From: an uncultured Propionibacteriaceae bacterium
Lineage (GTDB): Bacteria; Actinomycetota; Actinomycetes; Propionibacteriales; Propionibacteriaceae
Assembly (NCBI GenBank): GCA_936924635.1
Contig: CAKZHP010000109.1
Location: forward strand, 1-26,068
Direction of reading: 5' to 3'
DNA: 26,068 bases
Of this stretch, positions 8,306-15,480 are shown piece by piece (position 1 is the stretch's first letter; each line of letters begins with the position of its first letter). Made by a program: the position numbers and the translations under genes. The notes under the pieces are model-generated. The model was not told the DNA's origin, did no database searches, and saw nothing but the letters and a program-made list of their open reading frames with translations.

Positions 8306-9550
8306 TCAGGCGCGGAAGTCGTCCAGCGTCTTGTTGGCCTGCTCCAGCCACGACCCGTACGTCTCGATCGACTGCGTGAGCTCGGCGATCTTGCGGGCAT
8401 CGCCCTTGGCCTCGGCCTTGGCGAGGTCGGCGCGCAGCTTGGCGATCTGGTCCGAGAGCAGGTTCACGGTGCCCGAGGCGCGCTTCTGCGTCTCCGGGTC
8501 CGTGCGGCGCCACTCCGCGTCCTCGGCCTCCTTGATGGCGGTCTCGATGGCGCGGATGCGGCCCTCCAGCGGGCGGATGCTGTCGCGGGGGACCTTGCCG
8601 TGCTCGTTGTACGCGGCCAGGAAGTCGCGGTACTTCTGCCGCGCCACCGCGATGTCCTTCACGGGCAGGATGTCGGCCTCGGCGGCGTCGAGCAGCGCGG
8701 TCTTGGCGTCGAGGTTGCCCTTGAACTCGGCGTCCTGCTCGTCGAAGACCTGGTTGCGGCGCGCGAAGAACTCGTCCTGGATGCCCCGGAACTCCGCCCA
8801 CAGCTTGTCGTCCACCTCGCGGGCCGCGACGCCGGCCGCCTTCCAGCGGGTCATCAGGTCGCGGAACGCTCCGGCCGTGGCGCCCCACTCGGTGGACTGC
8901 GCGAGCGTACGGGCCTCGGCGATGATCGCCTCCTTCGCCTTCCGGGCGCCCTCGCGCCTCTCGGCCTGATCGGCGAACTGCGACTTGCGGCGGCGGGTGT
9001 AGGTGGTGCGGGCCGCCGAGAACCGGTGCCACAGCTCGTCGTCGGTGGCGCGGTCGATGCGCGGCAGCGCCTTCCACTCCTCGAGCAGGCTGCGGAAGCG
9101 GTTCACGCCACCGCGCCAGTCGTTGCCCTCGGCGATCTTCTCCGCCTCGGCGACCATGCCCTCCTTGGCCTGCCTGGTCGCCTCGTTGGCCTTGGCCTTC
9201 TCGGCCTTGCGGGCCTCGTTCGCCTCGGCGATCGCCGGCTGCAGACCCTCCAGGCGCGCGAGCAGGCCGTCCAGGTCACCGACCGCGTTGGCACCGGTCA
9301 CGCTGCCGCGGACGGCGTTGATGCTCTTGCGCGCCTCGTCCGGCCCGAGCGCCCCCCGCTTGATGCGCTCCTCCAGCAGCGTGACCTCGGTGGCCAGGGC
9401 GTCGTACCGGCGTGTGAAGAACGCCATCGCCTCCTCAGGGGAGACGCCCGGCACCTGGCCGACCATCCGCTCGCCATCGGCCGTGGTGACGTACACGGTG
9501 CCGTCGTCCTCGACACGGCCGTACGTCTTCGGGGGGGTCGCCTCGCTCAT
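8306..9550 (-). CDS. DUF349 repeat protein, function unknown
   Basis: The 414-residue protein is a highly charged, mostly alpha-helical cytoplasmic protein with no signal or membrane segment. It contains about three tandem DUF349 units of roughly 70 residues, recognisable by the recurring pattern of Trp, Trp/Phe and basic residues. Examples are GGVNRFRSLLEEWKALPRID with DELWHRFSAAR, then FRDLMTRWKAAG with DDKLWAEFRG. Lys/Glu/Ala-rich coiled-coil segments flank them, with one near the C-terminus (DQIAKLRADLAKAEAKGD). Family members are widespread in actinobacteria, commonly near hisS and rel, but no biochemical role is established that I know of. The start is taken as ATG 9550 (MSEATPPKTYGR). 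An in-frame ATG at 9559 would add three residues and is possible. The gene is divergent from hisS and convergent with rel. Confidence 0.88.
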   Translation of the reverse strand: MSEATPPKTYGRVEDDGTVYVTTADGERMVGQVPGVSPEEAMAFFTRRYDALATEVTLLEERIKRGALGPDEARKSINAVRGSVTGANAVGDLDGLLARLEGLQPAIAEANEARKAEKAKANEATRQAKEGMVAEAEKIAEGNDWRGGVNRFRSLLEEWKALPRIDRATDDELWHRFSAARTTYTRRRKSQFADQAERREGARKAKEAIIAEARTLAQSTEWGATAGAFRDLMTRWKAAGVAAREVDDKLWAEFRGIQDEFFARRNQVFDEQDAEFKGNLDAKTALLDAAEADILPVKDIAVARQKYRDFLAAYNEHGKVPRDSIRPLEGRIRAIETAIKEAEDAEWRRTDPETQKRASGTVNLLSDQIAKLRADLAKAEAKGDARKIAELTQSIETYGSWLEQANKTLDDFRA

Positions 9551-9663
9551 GGCGCCCATCTTGCCCGATCCGGGCCCCGGCCCGCGCACCGCCCGCCTGA
9601 CATCAGCCACGGCGGGCCCGTCCGTGGTCACGCGCCCGGTGGCGGCACCGCGACGGCGACGCG

Positions 9664-9695
9664 TACGCTGCCGTGGGCCTGCCGAGCGAGCAGGC
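9664..9695 (+). promoter_or_regulatory. hisS leader: possible -10 box and perfect stem-loop
   Basis: The 181-base gap between the divergent DUF349 and hisS genes holds TACGCT at 9664-9669, a -10-like hexamer without a visible -35. Eight bases later comes a perfect six-pair stem, GCCTGC 9677-9682 with GCAGGC 9690-9695, closing a seven-base loop. The stem would form in the hisS leader. I see no T-box core, so the hairpin's role is unknown; it may simply be structural. Confidence 0.3.
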
Positions 9696-9731
9696 GACCG
9701 TCGCCGCACACCGAGCCTGGAGCCGTACCCC

Positions 9732-11078
9732 GTGAGCCGTCCCCGCCCGATCTCTGGATTCCCCGAGCTGCTGCCCGCGCAGCGGGCGGTGGAGCAGCAC
9801 GTCATCGACACGCTGCGGCGGACGTTCGAGCTGCACGGGTTCGCCGGCATCGAGACCCGCGCCGTGGAGCCGATGGCGCAGCTCGCGCGCAAGGGCGAGA
9901 TCGACAAGGAGATCTACGTCGTCCGGCGCCTGCAGGGGCTGGAGCAGGGGCGTGCGGACTCCGACGACCTCGGTCTGCACTTCGACCTCACGGTGCCGTT
10001 CGCCAGGTACGTGCTGGAGAACTCCGGCCACCTGACGTTCCCGTTCCGCCGCTACCAGATCCAGAAGGTGTGGCGCGGCGAGCGGCCGCAGGACGGGCGC
10101 TACCGCGAGTTCAGGCAGGCCGACATCGACATCGTCGGCGAGAACACCCTCGCCGCGCACCACGACGTCGAGATCCCGCTGGTGATGCTCGACGCGCTGG
10201 AGCGTCTGCACACCCAGACCGGGCTGCCCGTGGTGCGCATGCGGGTCAACAACCGGCAGCTCTCCGAGGGTTTCTACCGGGGCCTGGGCATCGAGGACAC
10301 GGCCGCCGTGCTGCAGCGCGTCGACAAGCTCGACAAGATCGGCGCCGACGCGGTGACGCGCCTGCTGACCGAGGAGTGCGGGCTGACCGGAGAAGCCGCG
10401 GCCAAGGTGATCGCGCTGGCGTCGATCACCACCGAGGACACCTCGTTCGTGGAGCAGGTGCGGGCGCTCGGCGTCCGCCACGACCTGCTCGACCATGGGC
10501 TCGACCTGCTGGCCGACGTGGTGGGCTCCGCCGCCACGTACGTGCCGGGCCGCCTCGTGGCCGACCTCTCCATCGCGCGCGGGCTCGACTACTACACCGG
10601 CACCGTGTACGAGACCGCGCTGGTGGGGTACGAGTCGATGGGCTCGATCTCGTCGGGCGGCCGCTACGACGCGCTGGCCTCCGACGGCAAGAGCACCTAC
10701 CCGGGCGTCGGCATCTCCCTCGGTGTCTCGCGCATGCTGGTGCCCCTGCTCGGCAAGGGGCTGCTCGCCGCCAGCCGCTCGGTGCCCACAGCGGTGCTGG
10801 TGGCCGTCACCGACGAGGAGACCCGTGCCGAGGCCGTGGCCGTGGCGGCGGCGCTGCGCTCACGCGGCATCCCCACCGAGGTCGCGCCGGCCGCGGACAA
10901 GTTCGGCAAGCAGATCCGGTACGCCGACCGCCGCGGGATCCCGTACGTCTGGTTCGGCGGCTCACGGGGCGAGGTCAAGGACATCCGTTCCGGCGAGCAG
11001 ACCGCCGTCGACGTGGGGGAGTGGACGCCGCCGGCGAGCGACCTCACCGTGTCGGTCGAGGGTCGCTGGGAGGCCTGA
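9732..11078 (+). CDS. hisS: Histidyl-tRNA synthetase
   Basis: HisRS charges tRNA-His with histidine, using ATP. The 448-residue product matches the bacterial class II enzyme length. Motif 1 lies near the start (GFPELLPAQRAVEQHVIDTL), and motif 2 includes RRYQIQKVWRGERPQ with FRQADIDIVGE. The histidine-specific signature ARGLDYYTGTVYE and motif 3 region SSGGRYDAL follow, and the C-terminal anticodon-binding domain begins near PTAVLVAVTDEE. The GTG start at 9732 (protein VSRPRPISGFPEL) is preceded by TGGAG at 9718-9722. The open frame extends much further upstream, but that part overlaps the divergent DUF349 gene and is not HisRS-like. Right after its stop the sequence becomes decayed transporter DNA. 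Confidence 0.95.
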   Translation: MSRPRPISGFPELLPAQRAVEQHVIDTLRRTFELHGFAGIETRAVEPMAQLARKGEIDKEIYVVRRLQGLEQGRADSDDLGLHFDLTVPFARYVLENSGHLTFPFRRYQIQKVWRGERPQDGRYREFRQADIDIVGENTLAAHHDVEIPLVMLDALERLHTQTGLPVVRMRVNNRQLSEGFYRGLGIEDTAAVLQRVDKLDKIGADAVTRLLTEECGLTGEAAAKVIALASITTEDTSFVEQVRALGVRHDLLDHGLDLLADVVGSAATYVPGRLVADLSIARGLDYYTGTVYETALVGYESMGSISSGGRYDALASDGKSTYPGVGISLGVSRMLVPLLGKGLLAASRSVPTAVLVAVTDEETRAEAVAVAAALRSRGIPTEVAPAADKFGKQIRYADRRGIPYVWFGGSRGEVKDIRSGEQTAVDVGEWTPPASDLTVSVEGRWEA

Positions 11079-11079
11079 C

Positions 11080-11683
11080 CGGTCCGCCGCGGCGCAGAAG
11101 ATGTACGTCGCGAGCGGTGGCAAGCCGTCGGTGATCGGGTACGACCCCGACATCCCGGGCTCCGCGGCGACCTGGCTCGCGGTGTTCGGCGGCAACGAGT
11201 TGTTCGGGATCGACGGCCCGCAGTGGCTCACCGACCCGGCCTGGATGAAGCCGTCGATCGTGGTGATGAGCATGTGCGGCGTGGGCGGGGTCCATGGTGA
11301 TCCTGCTGGCGGCGCTGCAGGGTGTGCCGAAGGAGCTGTACGAGGCCGCGTCCACCGACGGCGCGAGTCGCCTGCAGCAGTTCGTACGCATCACGCTGCC
11401 GCTGATCAGCCCGACGCTGTTCTTCCTGGTGATCGTGAACACGATCGGTGCGCTGCAGGTGTTCGACCAGGCGTTCCTGCTCTTCTACCGCGACGGCAAC
11501 AGCTCGGTGCCTGATGCGGCCCTGTTCCTCGGCGTGTACCTGGACCAGGAGGCGTTCCAGCAGTTCAACTTCGGCCTGCTGGCGGCGATGGCGTGGCTGC
11601 TGTTCCTCATCATCCTGGCGATCACCGCGGTGCAGATGGTGGTCGGTGACCGGCTGGTCTTCGACGAAGGGAGCACCAAGTGA
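11080..11683 (+). pseudogene. Remnant of a sugar ABC-transporter permease (MalF/UgpA type), truncated and frameshifted
   Basis: Two adjacent frames together read as the C-terminal two thirds of a binding-protein-dependent sugar permease. The first (11080-11290) gives GIDGPQWLTDPAWMKPSIVV. The second (11291-11683) continues MVILLAALQGVPKELYEAAS and contains the EAA loop that contacts the ATPase (EAASTDGASRLQQF...ITLPLISP), followed by membrane segments FLVIVNTIGALQVFDQAFL and LLFLIILAITAVQMVV. Removing one G from the run of four at 11287-11290 joins the frames exactly. The first ~100 or more residues, with the first membrane helices, are missing; the remnant starts two bases after hisS. One extra G could be a sequencing error, but the missing N-terminus could not. 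The second-permease remnant overlaps its end. Confidence 0.8.
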
Positions 11684-11830
11684 GCGACGTCCAGCCCGGG
11701 ATGACCGGGGTCGCGGAGACGGCTCGCGTGACCGGCGCGGTGCGCACGGGGCGTACGGGGGTCATGGCCGGTGACCGCGACGGCGCACGCTGCGCACGCT
11801 CGGCCAGGTGGTGCGCTGGGTGCTGACCTA
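11680..11830 (+). pseudogene. Remnant of a second ABC sugar permease (MalG type), N-terminus only
   Basis: A GTG at 11680 overlaps the stop of the preceding permease remnant (GTGA), the arrangement expected for a malF-malG pair. The frame begins VSDVQPGMTGVAETARV. Near 11777 the reading shifts by one base; the other frame then gives RRTLRTLGQVVRWVLT, which looks like the basic stretch leading into the first membrane helix of a MalG-type permease. It stops at 11829, where the sequence becomes the 3' end of the opposite-strand GH20 gene. About 50 codons survive of the ~280 expected. The MalG assignment rests on position and this short stretch, so it is moderate. No binding-protein gene remains. 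Confidence 0.55.
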
Positions 11831-13381
11831 GGCGCTGACCCGGCGCCGGACCCCGGTGCCGCCCTGCTGCCACGGGTGCGGCCCGTCGAGGGGCCGGTGG
11901 GCCACGCCACGGGCGTCGAGACGCTCCAGATGGGCACGCAGGCGGGTCTCCAGGGTCGCTGGGTCCGCGACGCCGCGCCACGCGATCTCGGCCAGCACCG
12001 ACAGCCGCGGGAACACCATGTACTCCAGGTGGGCGGGGTCGGGGATCCACTCGGTCCAGACCTGGCCCTGCACGCCCAGCAGGCCGCCGAGGTGGGCCTC
12101 GTCGACGCCCTCGGCCGGGTCGTACGCGGCGACGTCCTGCCAGGTGACGGTCGGCGGGCGCCCGTACGGCTCGTCGTCGCCGTCGGACTGGTAGTAGTCG
12201 AAGTAGAGCGTGGGCGAGGGAGCCATCACGACCTGGTAGCCGGCGGCGAGGGCGCGCCTCCCGGGCTCGACGCCCCGCCAGCCCATGACCACCGCGTCCT
12301 CGACGGGGCCGGCGTCGAGGATCTCGTCCCAGCCGACGAGCCGGCGCCCACGGTCGGCGAGCCACTGGCGCAGGTGGAGGGTGAACCAGCGCTGCAGCTG
12401 CTCGAAGGACTCCAGGCCGCGGCTGGCGGCGAGGGCGTCGGCCTCCGGGTTGTCGCGCCACTGCGTCTGGGGGGACTCGTCGCCGCCGACATGGATGTAC
12501 GGGCTGGGGAACACGTCGAGCAGGTGCGTGAAGACGTCCTCGACCATCCCCATGGTGCGGTCGTCGAGCCACAGCACCTCGTCGAAGATGCCTCCCTCGA
12601 CGGCGATCGGCTGGCCCTCCCCGTGGCCGTACTCGGGGTAGGCCGCCAGCAGCGCCCGCACGTGACCGGGCAGGTCGATCTCCGGGACGATCGTGATGCC
12701 GCGCTCCTGGGCGTAGGCGACCAGCGCCTTGAGCTGCGCCGTGGTGTAGAAGCCGCCGCGGGGGACGCCGTCGTGCTCGTCCTGGTGCGGGTAGCGGGTG
12801 CCGGGCCGGTGCGAGCCCACCTCGGTGAGGAGCGGGTAGCCAGGCACCTCGAACCGCCACCCCTGGTCATCGGTGAGGTGCAGGTGCAGCACGTTCAGCT
12901 TGTGCAGGGCCAGCGTGTCGACGAACGAGAACAGCCAGGTGATCGGCATGAAGTGGCGCGAGACGTCGACGTGGGCTCCGCGCCAGCGGTAGCGCGGCTG
13001 GTCCTCGACCGTGCAGCAGGCCACCTCGGGCGTCACGGACGCCGGGACGGCCGGAAGGCCGCACTCCGGTGGCAGCAGCTGCAGCACGCTCTGCGCGGCA
13101 TGGAGCGCGCCGGCCAGGTCGGCGGCCGTGACCTCGATCCCGGCGCCGGTGACGACGAGGCGGTACGCCTCCGAGCCCAGCGTGTCGTCGCGGCTCAGCG
13201 TCACCACCGGGTCACCGTCCGCCGCGGGCTGCAGTGCCCGGAGCACGGTGGCCCAGGCCTCCACCCACTCCGGGTGGCCGGTGATGCCGAACCCGCGGGG
13301 GAGCGTGAGCGTCCCCTCGCCGGCGGCCACCACCATCGGTCGCGGGAGCAGGGAGTCGAGGCGGGCAGCGGCGTCGGTCAC
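11828..13381 (-). CDS. Beta-N-acetylhexosaminidase, glycoside hydrolase family 20
   Basis: GH20 enzymes remove terminal beta-linked GlcNAc or GalNAc, for example from chitobiose, by substrate-assisted catalysis. The 517-residue protein has an N-terminal GH20b-type domain (about residues 1-130) and a TIM-barrel with the catalytic Asp-Glu pair in HVGGDESPQTQW near residue 298. Other family motifs are RYRWRGAHVDVSRHFMP, LNVLHLHLTDDQGWRFEV, VPEIDLPGHVRALLAAYPE and GVQGQVWTEWI. There is no signal peptide, so it probably acts in the cytoplasm on imported oligosaccharides; in Streptomyces the DasABC chitobiose importer plays that supply role. Here the neighbouring importer genes are broken. Its GTG start lies seven bases after TAGGCT, suggesting a leaderless mRNA. 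The stop codon TAG sits at the boundary with the permease remnant. Confidence 0.92.
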   Translation of the reverse strand: MTDAAARLDSLLPRPMVVAAGEGTLTLPRGFGITGHPEWVEAWATVLRALQPAADGDPVVTLSRDDTLGSEAYRLVVTGAGIEVTAADLAGALHAAQSVLQLLPPECGLPAVPASVTPEVACCTVEDQPRYRWRGAHVDVSRHFMPITWLFSFVDTLALHKLNVLHLHLTDDQGWRFEVPGYPLLTEVGSHRPGTRYPHQDEHDGVPRGGFYTTAQLKALVAYAQERGITIVPEIDLPGHVRALLAAYPEYGHGEGQPIAVEGGIFDEVLWLDDRTMGMVEDVFTHLLDVFPSPYIHVGGDESPQTQWRDNPEADALAASRGLESFEQLQRWFTLHLRQWLADRGRRLVGWDEILDAGPVEDAVVMGWRGVEPGRRALAAGYQVVMAPSPTLYFDYYQSDGDDEPYGRPPTVTWQDVAAYDPAEGVDEAHLGGLLGVQGQVWTEWIPDPAHLEYMVFPRLSVLAEIAWRGVADPATLETRLRAHLERLDARGVAHRPLDGPHPWQQGGTGVRRRVSA

Positions 13382-13388
13382 CCGTCTG

Positions 13389-13394
13389 AGCCTA
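13389..13394 (-). promoter_or_regulatory. -10 element of the GH20 gene, probably leaderless
   Basis: Read on the minus strand, TAGGCT is followed by exactly seven bases and then the GTG start codon at 13381. Transcription would begin at or next to the start codon. No Shine-Dalgarno is visible and no clear -35. Leaderless mRNAs are common in actinobacteria. Confidence 0.45.
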
Positions 13395-13431
13395 TGGGCT
13401 GAGGGCGTGCCCGGGGCTTCCCGCGGGTATC

Positions 13432-13450
13432 GCGGGCGGGTGTCGCCCGC
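13432..13450. other. Stem-loop in the GH20-aspS intergenic region
   Basis: GCGGGCG at 13432-13438 pairs with CGCCCGC at 13444-13450 around a five-base loop, followed on the plus strand by ATCTTCT. It resembles a terminator for plus-strand transcription, although no plus-strand gene ends nearby. It could be a leftover of deleted DNA or a structured part of the divergent control region. The rest of this 233-base gap shows no convincing gene. Confidence 0.3.
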
Positions 13451-13580
13451 ATCTTCTGGCTCTGGGGAGCACCACGTGCCAGATGTGGCGCATGGCTCCG
13501 CTGACGACCAGTTGATGCAGGTGGGAGGGCAGCGGCGAGCCGGGCGCCAAACCAGGATGAGCCGGGCGGCGGCGTACCCG

Positions 13581-13586
13581 TAGGAT
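13581..13586 (+). promoter_or_regulatory. Probable -10 element of aspS
   Basis: TAGGAT fits TAnnnT and lies 28 bases before the GTG start of aspS, giving a leader of about 20 bases that contains GAGAGGGA at 13603-13610 as Shine-Dalgarno. No strong -35 box is seen. Confidence 0.4.
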
Positions 13587-13614
13587 CGACGGGCACACCG
13601 ACGAGAGGGACACC

Positions 13615-15444
13615 GTGATCCGTACGCACGAGGCCGGGACGCTACGAGCCGAGCACGCGGGGCAGACCGTGACGCTGGCGGGCTGGGTCGCCAAGCGGCG
13701 AGACCTCGGCGGGGTGGCGTTCCTCGACCTGCGCGACGCGAGCGGCGTGGTTCAGGTCGTCGTCCGCGACGAGGTGCTGGCCGCCGGCGGCGCGGCGTCG
13801 TTGCGCAACGAGTACTGCGTCGCCGTGACCGGTGAGGTTGAGGTACGCCCCGAGGGCACCGTCAACGAGAACCTCGCCACCGGTGGCGTCGAGGTCGCCG
13901 TGAAGTCGATCGAGGTGCTGAACCCGGCCGCGCCGCTGCCGTTCCAGATCGACGAGCGCGTCACGGTCGGCGAGGAGGCGCGCCTGAGGTACCGCTACCT
14001 CGACCTGCGCCGCCCCGACCCCGCCGCGGCGATCCGGCTGCGCTCCGAGGTGAGCGCCGCAGCTCGCCGGGTGCTGGGGGCGCGCAGCTTCGTCGAGATC
14101 GAGACCCCGACGCTCACCCGCTCCACCCCCGAGGGCGCCCGCGACTTCCTGGTCCCCGCGCGCCTGTCGCCGGGCTCCTGGTACGCCCTGCCGCAGTCGC
14201 CCCAGCTGTTCAAGCAGCTGCTCATGGTGGCCGGCATGGAGCGCTACTACCAGATCGCCCGTTGCTACCGCGACGAGGACTTCCGGGCCGACCGGCAGCC
14301 CGAGTTCACCCAGCTCGACATCGAGATGAGCTTCGTCGACCAGGACGACGTCATCGAGCTCGCCGAGGCCATCGTCACCGAGATCTGGAAGCTCAAGGGC
14401 GTCGAGGTGGGCGCCCCGTTCCCGCGCATGACGTACGACGACGCCATGAACCGGTACGGCTCTGACAAGCCCGACCTCCGGCTCGACCTCGAGATCACCG
14501 AGATGACGGACTACTTCTCCGCCACGGAGTTCCGGGTCTTCCAGGCGCCGTACGTCGGTGCGGTCGTCATGGCCGGCGGGGGCTCGCAGCCGCGGCGTAC
14601 GTTCGACGCCTGGCAGGAGTGGGCCAAGCAGCGCGGCGCCAAGGGCCTGGCCTACGTCACGTACGACGAGAACGGCGAGCTGGGCGGCCCGGTCGCGAAG
14701 AACCTGAGCGAGACCGAGCGCGCGGGGCTTGCCGAGAAGGTGGGCGCCAAGCCGGGCGACTGCGTGTTCTTCGGCGCGGGCGCCCGCAGCGCCACGCAGC
14801 AGCTGCTCGGTGCCGTACGCCTCGAGATCGGCCGCCGGCTCGACCTGCTCGACCCGACCGCGCACTCGTTCCTCTGGGTCGTTGACGCGCCCATGTTCAA
14901 GCCGGTCTCCGAGGCCGTCGCCGAGGGTGACGTGGCCGTGGGCGGCGGCCAGTGGACCGCCGTGCACCACGCCTTCACCTCGCCGAAGCCGGAGTGCATG
15001 GACACCTTCGACACCGACCCCGGCTCGGCGCTCGCCTACGCGTACGACATCGTCTACAACGGCAACGAGATCGGCGGCGGCTCGATCCGGATCCACCGCC
15101 GCGACGTGCAGGAGCGGGTCTTCGGCGTCATGGGCCTCACCCCGGAGGAGGCGCAGGAGAAGTTCGGCTTCCTGCTCGACGCCTTCCAGTACGGCGCCCC
15201 GCCGCACGGCGGCATCGCGTTCGGCTGGGACCGGATCGTGGCGCTGCTGGGCGGGTACGAGTCGATCCGCGAGGTGATCGCGTTCCCGAAGTCGGGTGGC
15301 GGCTACGACCCGCTCACCAGCGCTCCCGCGCCGATCACCGCCCAGCAGCGCAAGGAGGCCGGCGTGGACGCCAAGCCGGCCGAGAAGCGCCCGGCTGCCG
15401 CCTCGCCGGCCGTCGACGAGAACCTCTCCGCCGACAAGTCCTGA
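13615..15444 (+). CDS. aspS: Aspartyl-tRNA synthetase
   Basis: AspRS charges tRNA-Asp with aspartate. The 609-residue bacterial-type enzyme starts with an OB-fold anticodon-binding domain (GWVAKRRDLGGVAFLDLRD). The class II core follows: motif 1 region SFVEIETPTLTRSTPEGARD, the aspartate-site loop (SPQLFKQLLMVAG), and motif 2 RCYRDEDFRADRQPEFTQLD. The GAD insertion domain typical of bacterial AspRS is present, then FGFLLDAFQYGAPPHGGIAF and motif 3 GWDRIVALLGG. About 35 C-terminal residues rich in Ala, Lys and Pro extend past the core. Whether it also charges tRNA-Asn cannot be judged by eye. The GTG start is at 13615, five bases after GAGAGGGA. The next gene begins 36 bases after its stop. 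Confidence 0.96.
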   Translation: MIRTHEAGTLRAEHAGQTVTLAGWVAKRRDLGGVAFLDLRDASGVVQVVVRDEVLAAGGAASLRNEYCVAVTGEVEVRPEGTVNENLATGGVEVAVKSIEVLNPAAPLPFQIDERVTVGEEARLRYRYLDLRRPDPAAAIRLRSEVSAAARRVLGARSFVEIETPTLTRSTPEGARDFLVPARLSPGSWYALPQSPQLFKQLLMVAGMERYYQIARCYRDEDFRADRQPEFTQLDIEMSFVDQDDVIELAEAIVTEIWKLKGVEVGAPFPRMTYDDAMNRYGSDKPDLRLDLEITEMTDYFSATEFRVFQAPYVGAVVMAGGGSQPRRTFDAWQEWAKQRGAKGLAYVTYDENGELGGPVAKNLSETERAGLAEKVGAKPGDCVFFGAGARSATQQLLGAVRLEIGRRLDLLDPTAHSFLWVVDAPMFKPVSEAVAEGDVAVGGGQWTAVHHAFTSPKPECMDTFDTDPGSALAYAYDIVYNGNEIGGGSIRIHRRDVQERVFGVMGLTPEEAQEKFGFLLDAFQYGAPPHGGIAFGWDRIVALLGGYESIREVIAFPKSGGGYDPLTSAPAPITAQQRKEAGVDAKPAEKRPAAASPAVDENLSADKS

Positions 15445-15480
15445 GGGAATGACGAGGCGGGGGCGCGCGTTCGGCCAGGC

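Noticed and set aside
9732..9800. T-box riboswitch in front of hisS
   Set aside because: The hairpin in the leader lacks the T-box core and the specifier-stem arrangement, and the leader is too short.
8294..11134. 946-residue plus-strand frame across the DUF349 gene and hisS
   Set aside because: It overlaps the DUF349 gene on the other strand and hisS in the wrong phase; its content is low-complexity.
11287..11290. Programmed frameshift at the run of four G in the permease
   Set aside because: A run of four G is not a typical slippery site, and the gene also lacks its N-terminal part and precedes another broken gene, so decay explains it better.
13392..13694. Minus-strand frame in the GH20-aspS gap with the less biased stretch PSHLHQLVVSGAMRHIWHVV
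   Set aside because: The stretch looks a little protein-like but is short, begins inside aspS, has no Shine-Dalgarno and matches no family I know. It may be a gene remnant but cannot be supported.
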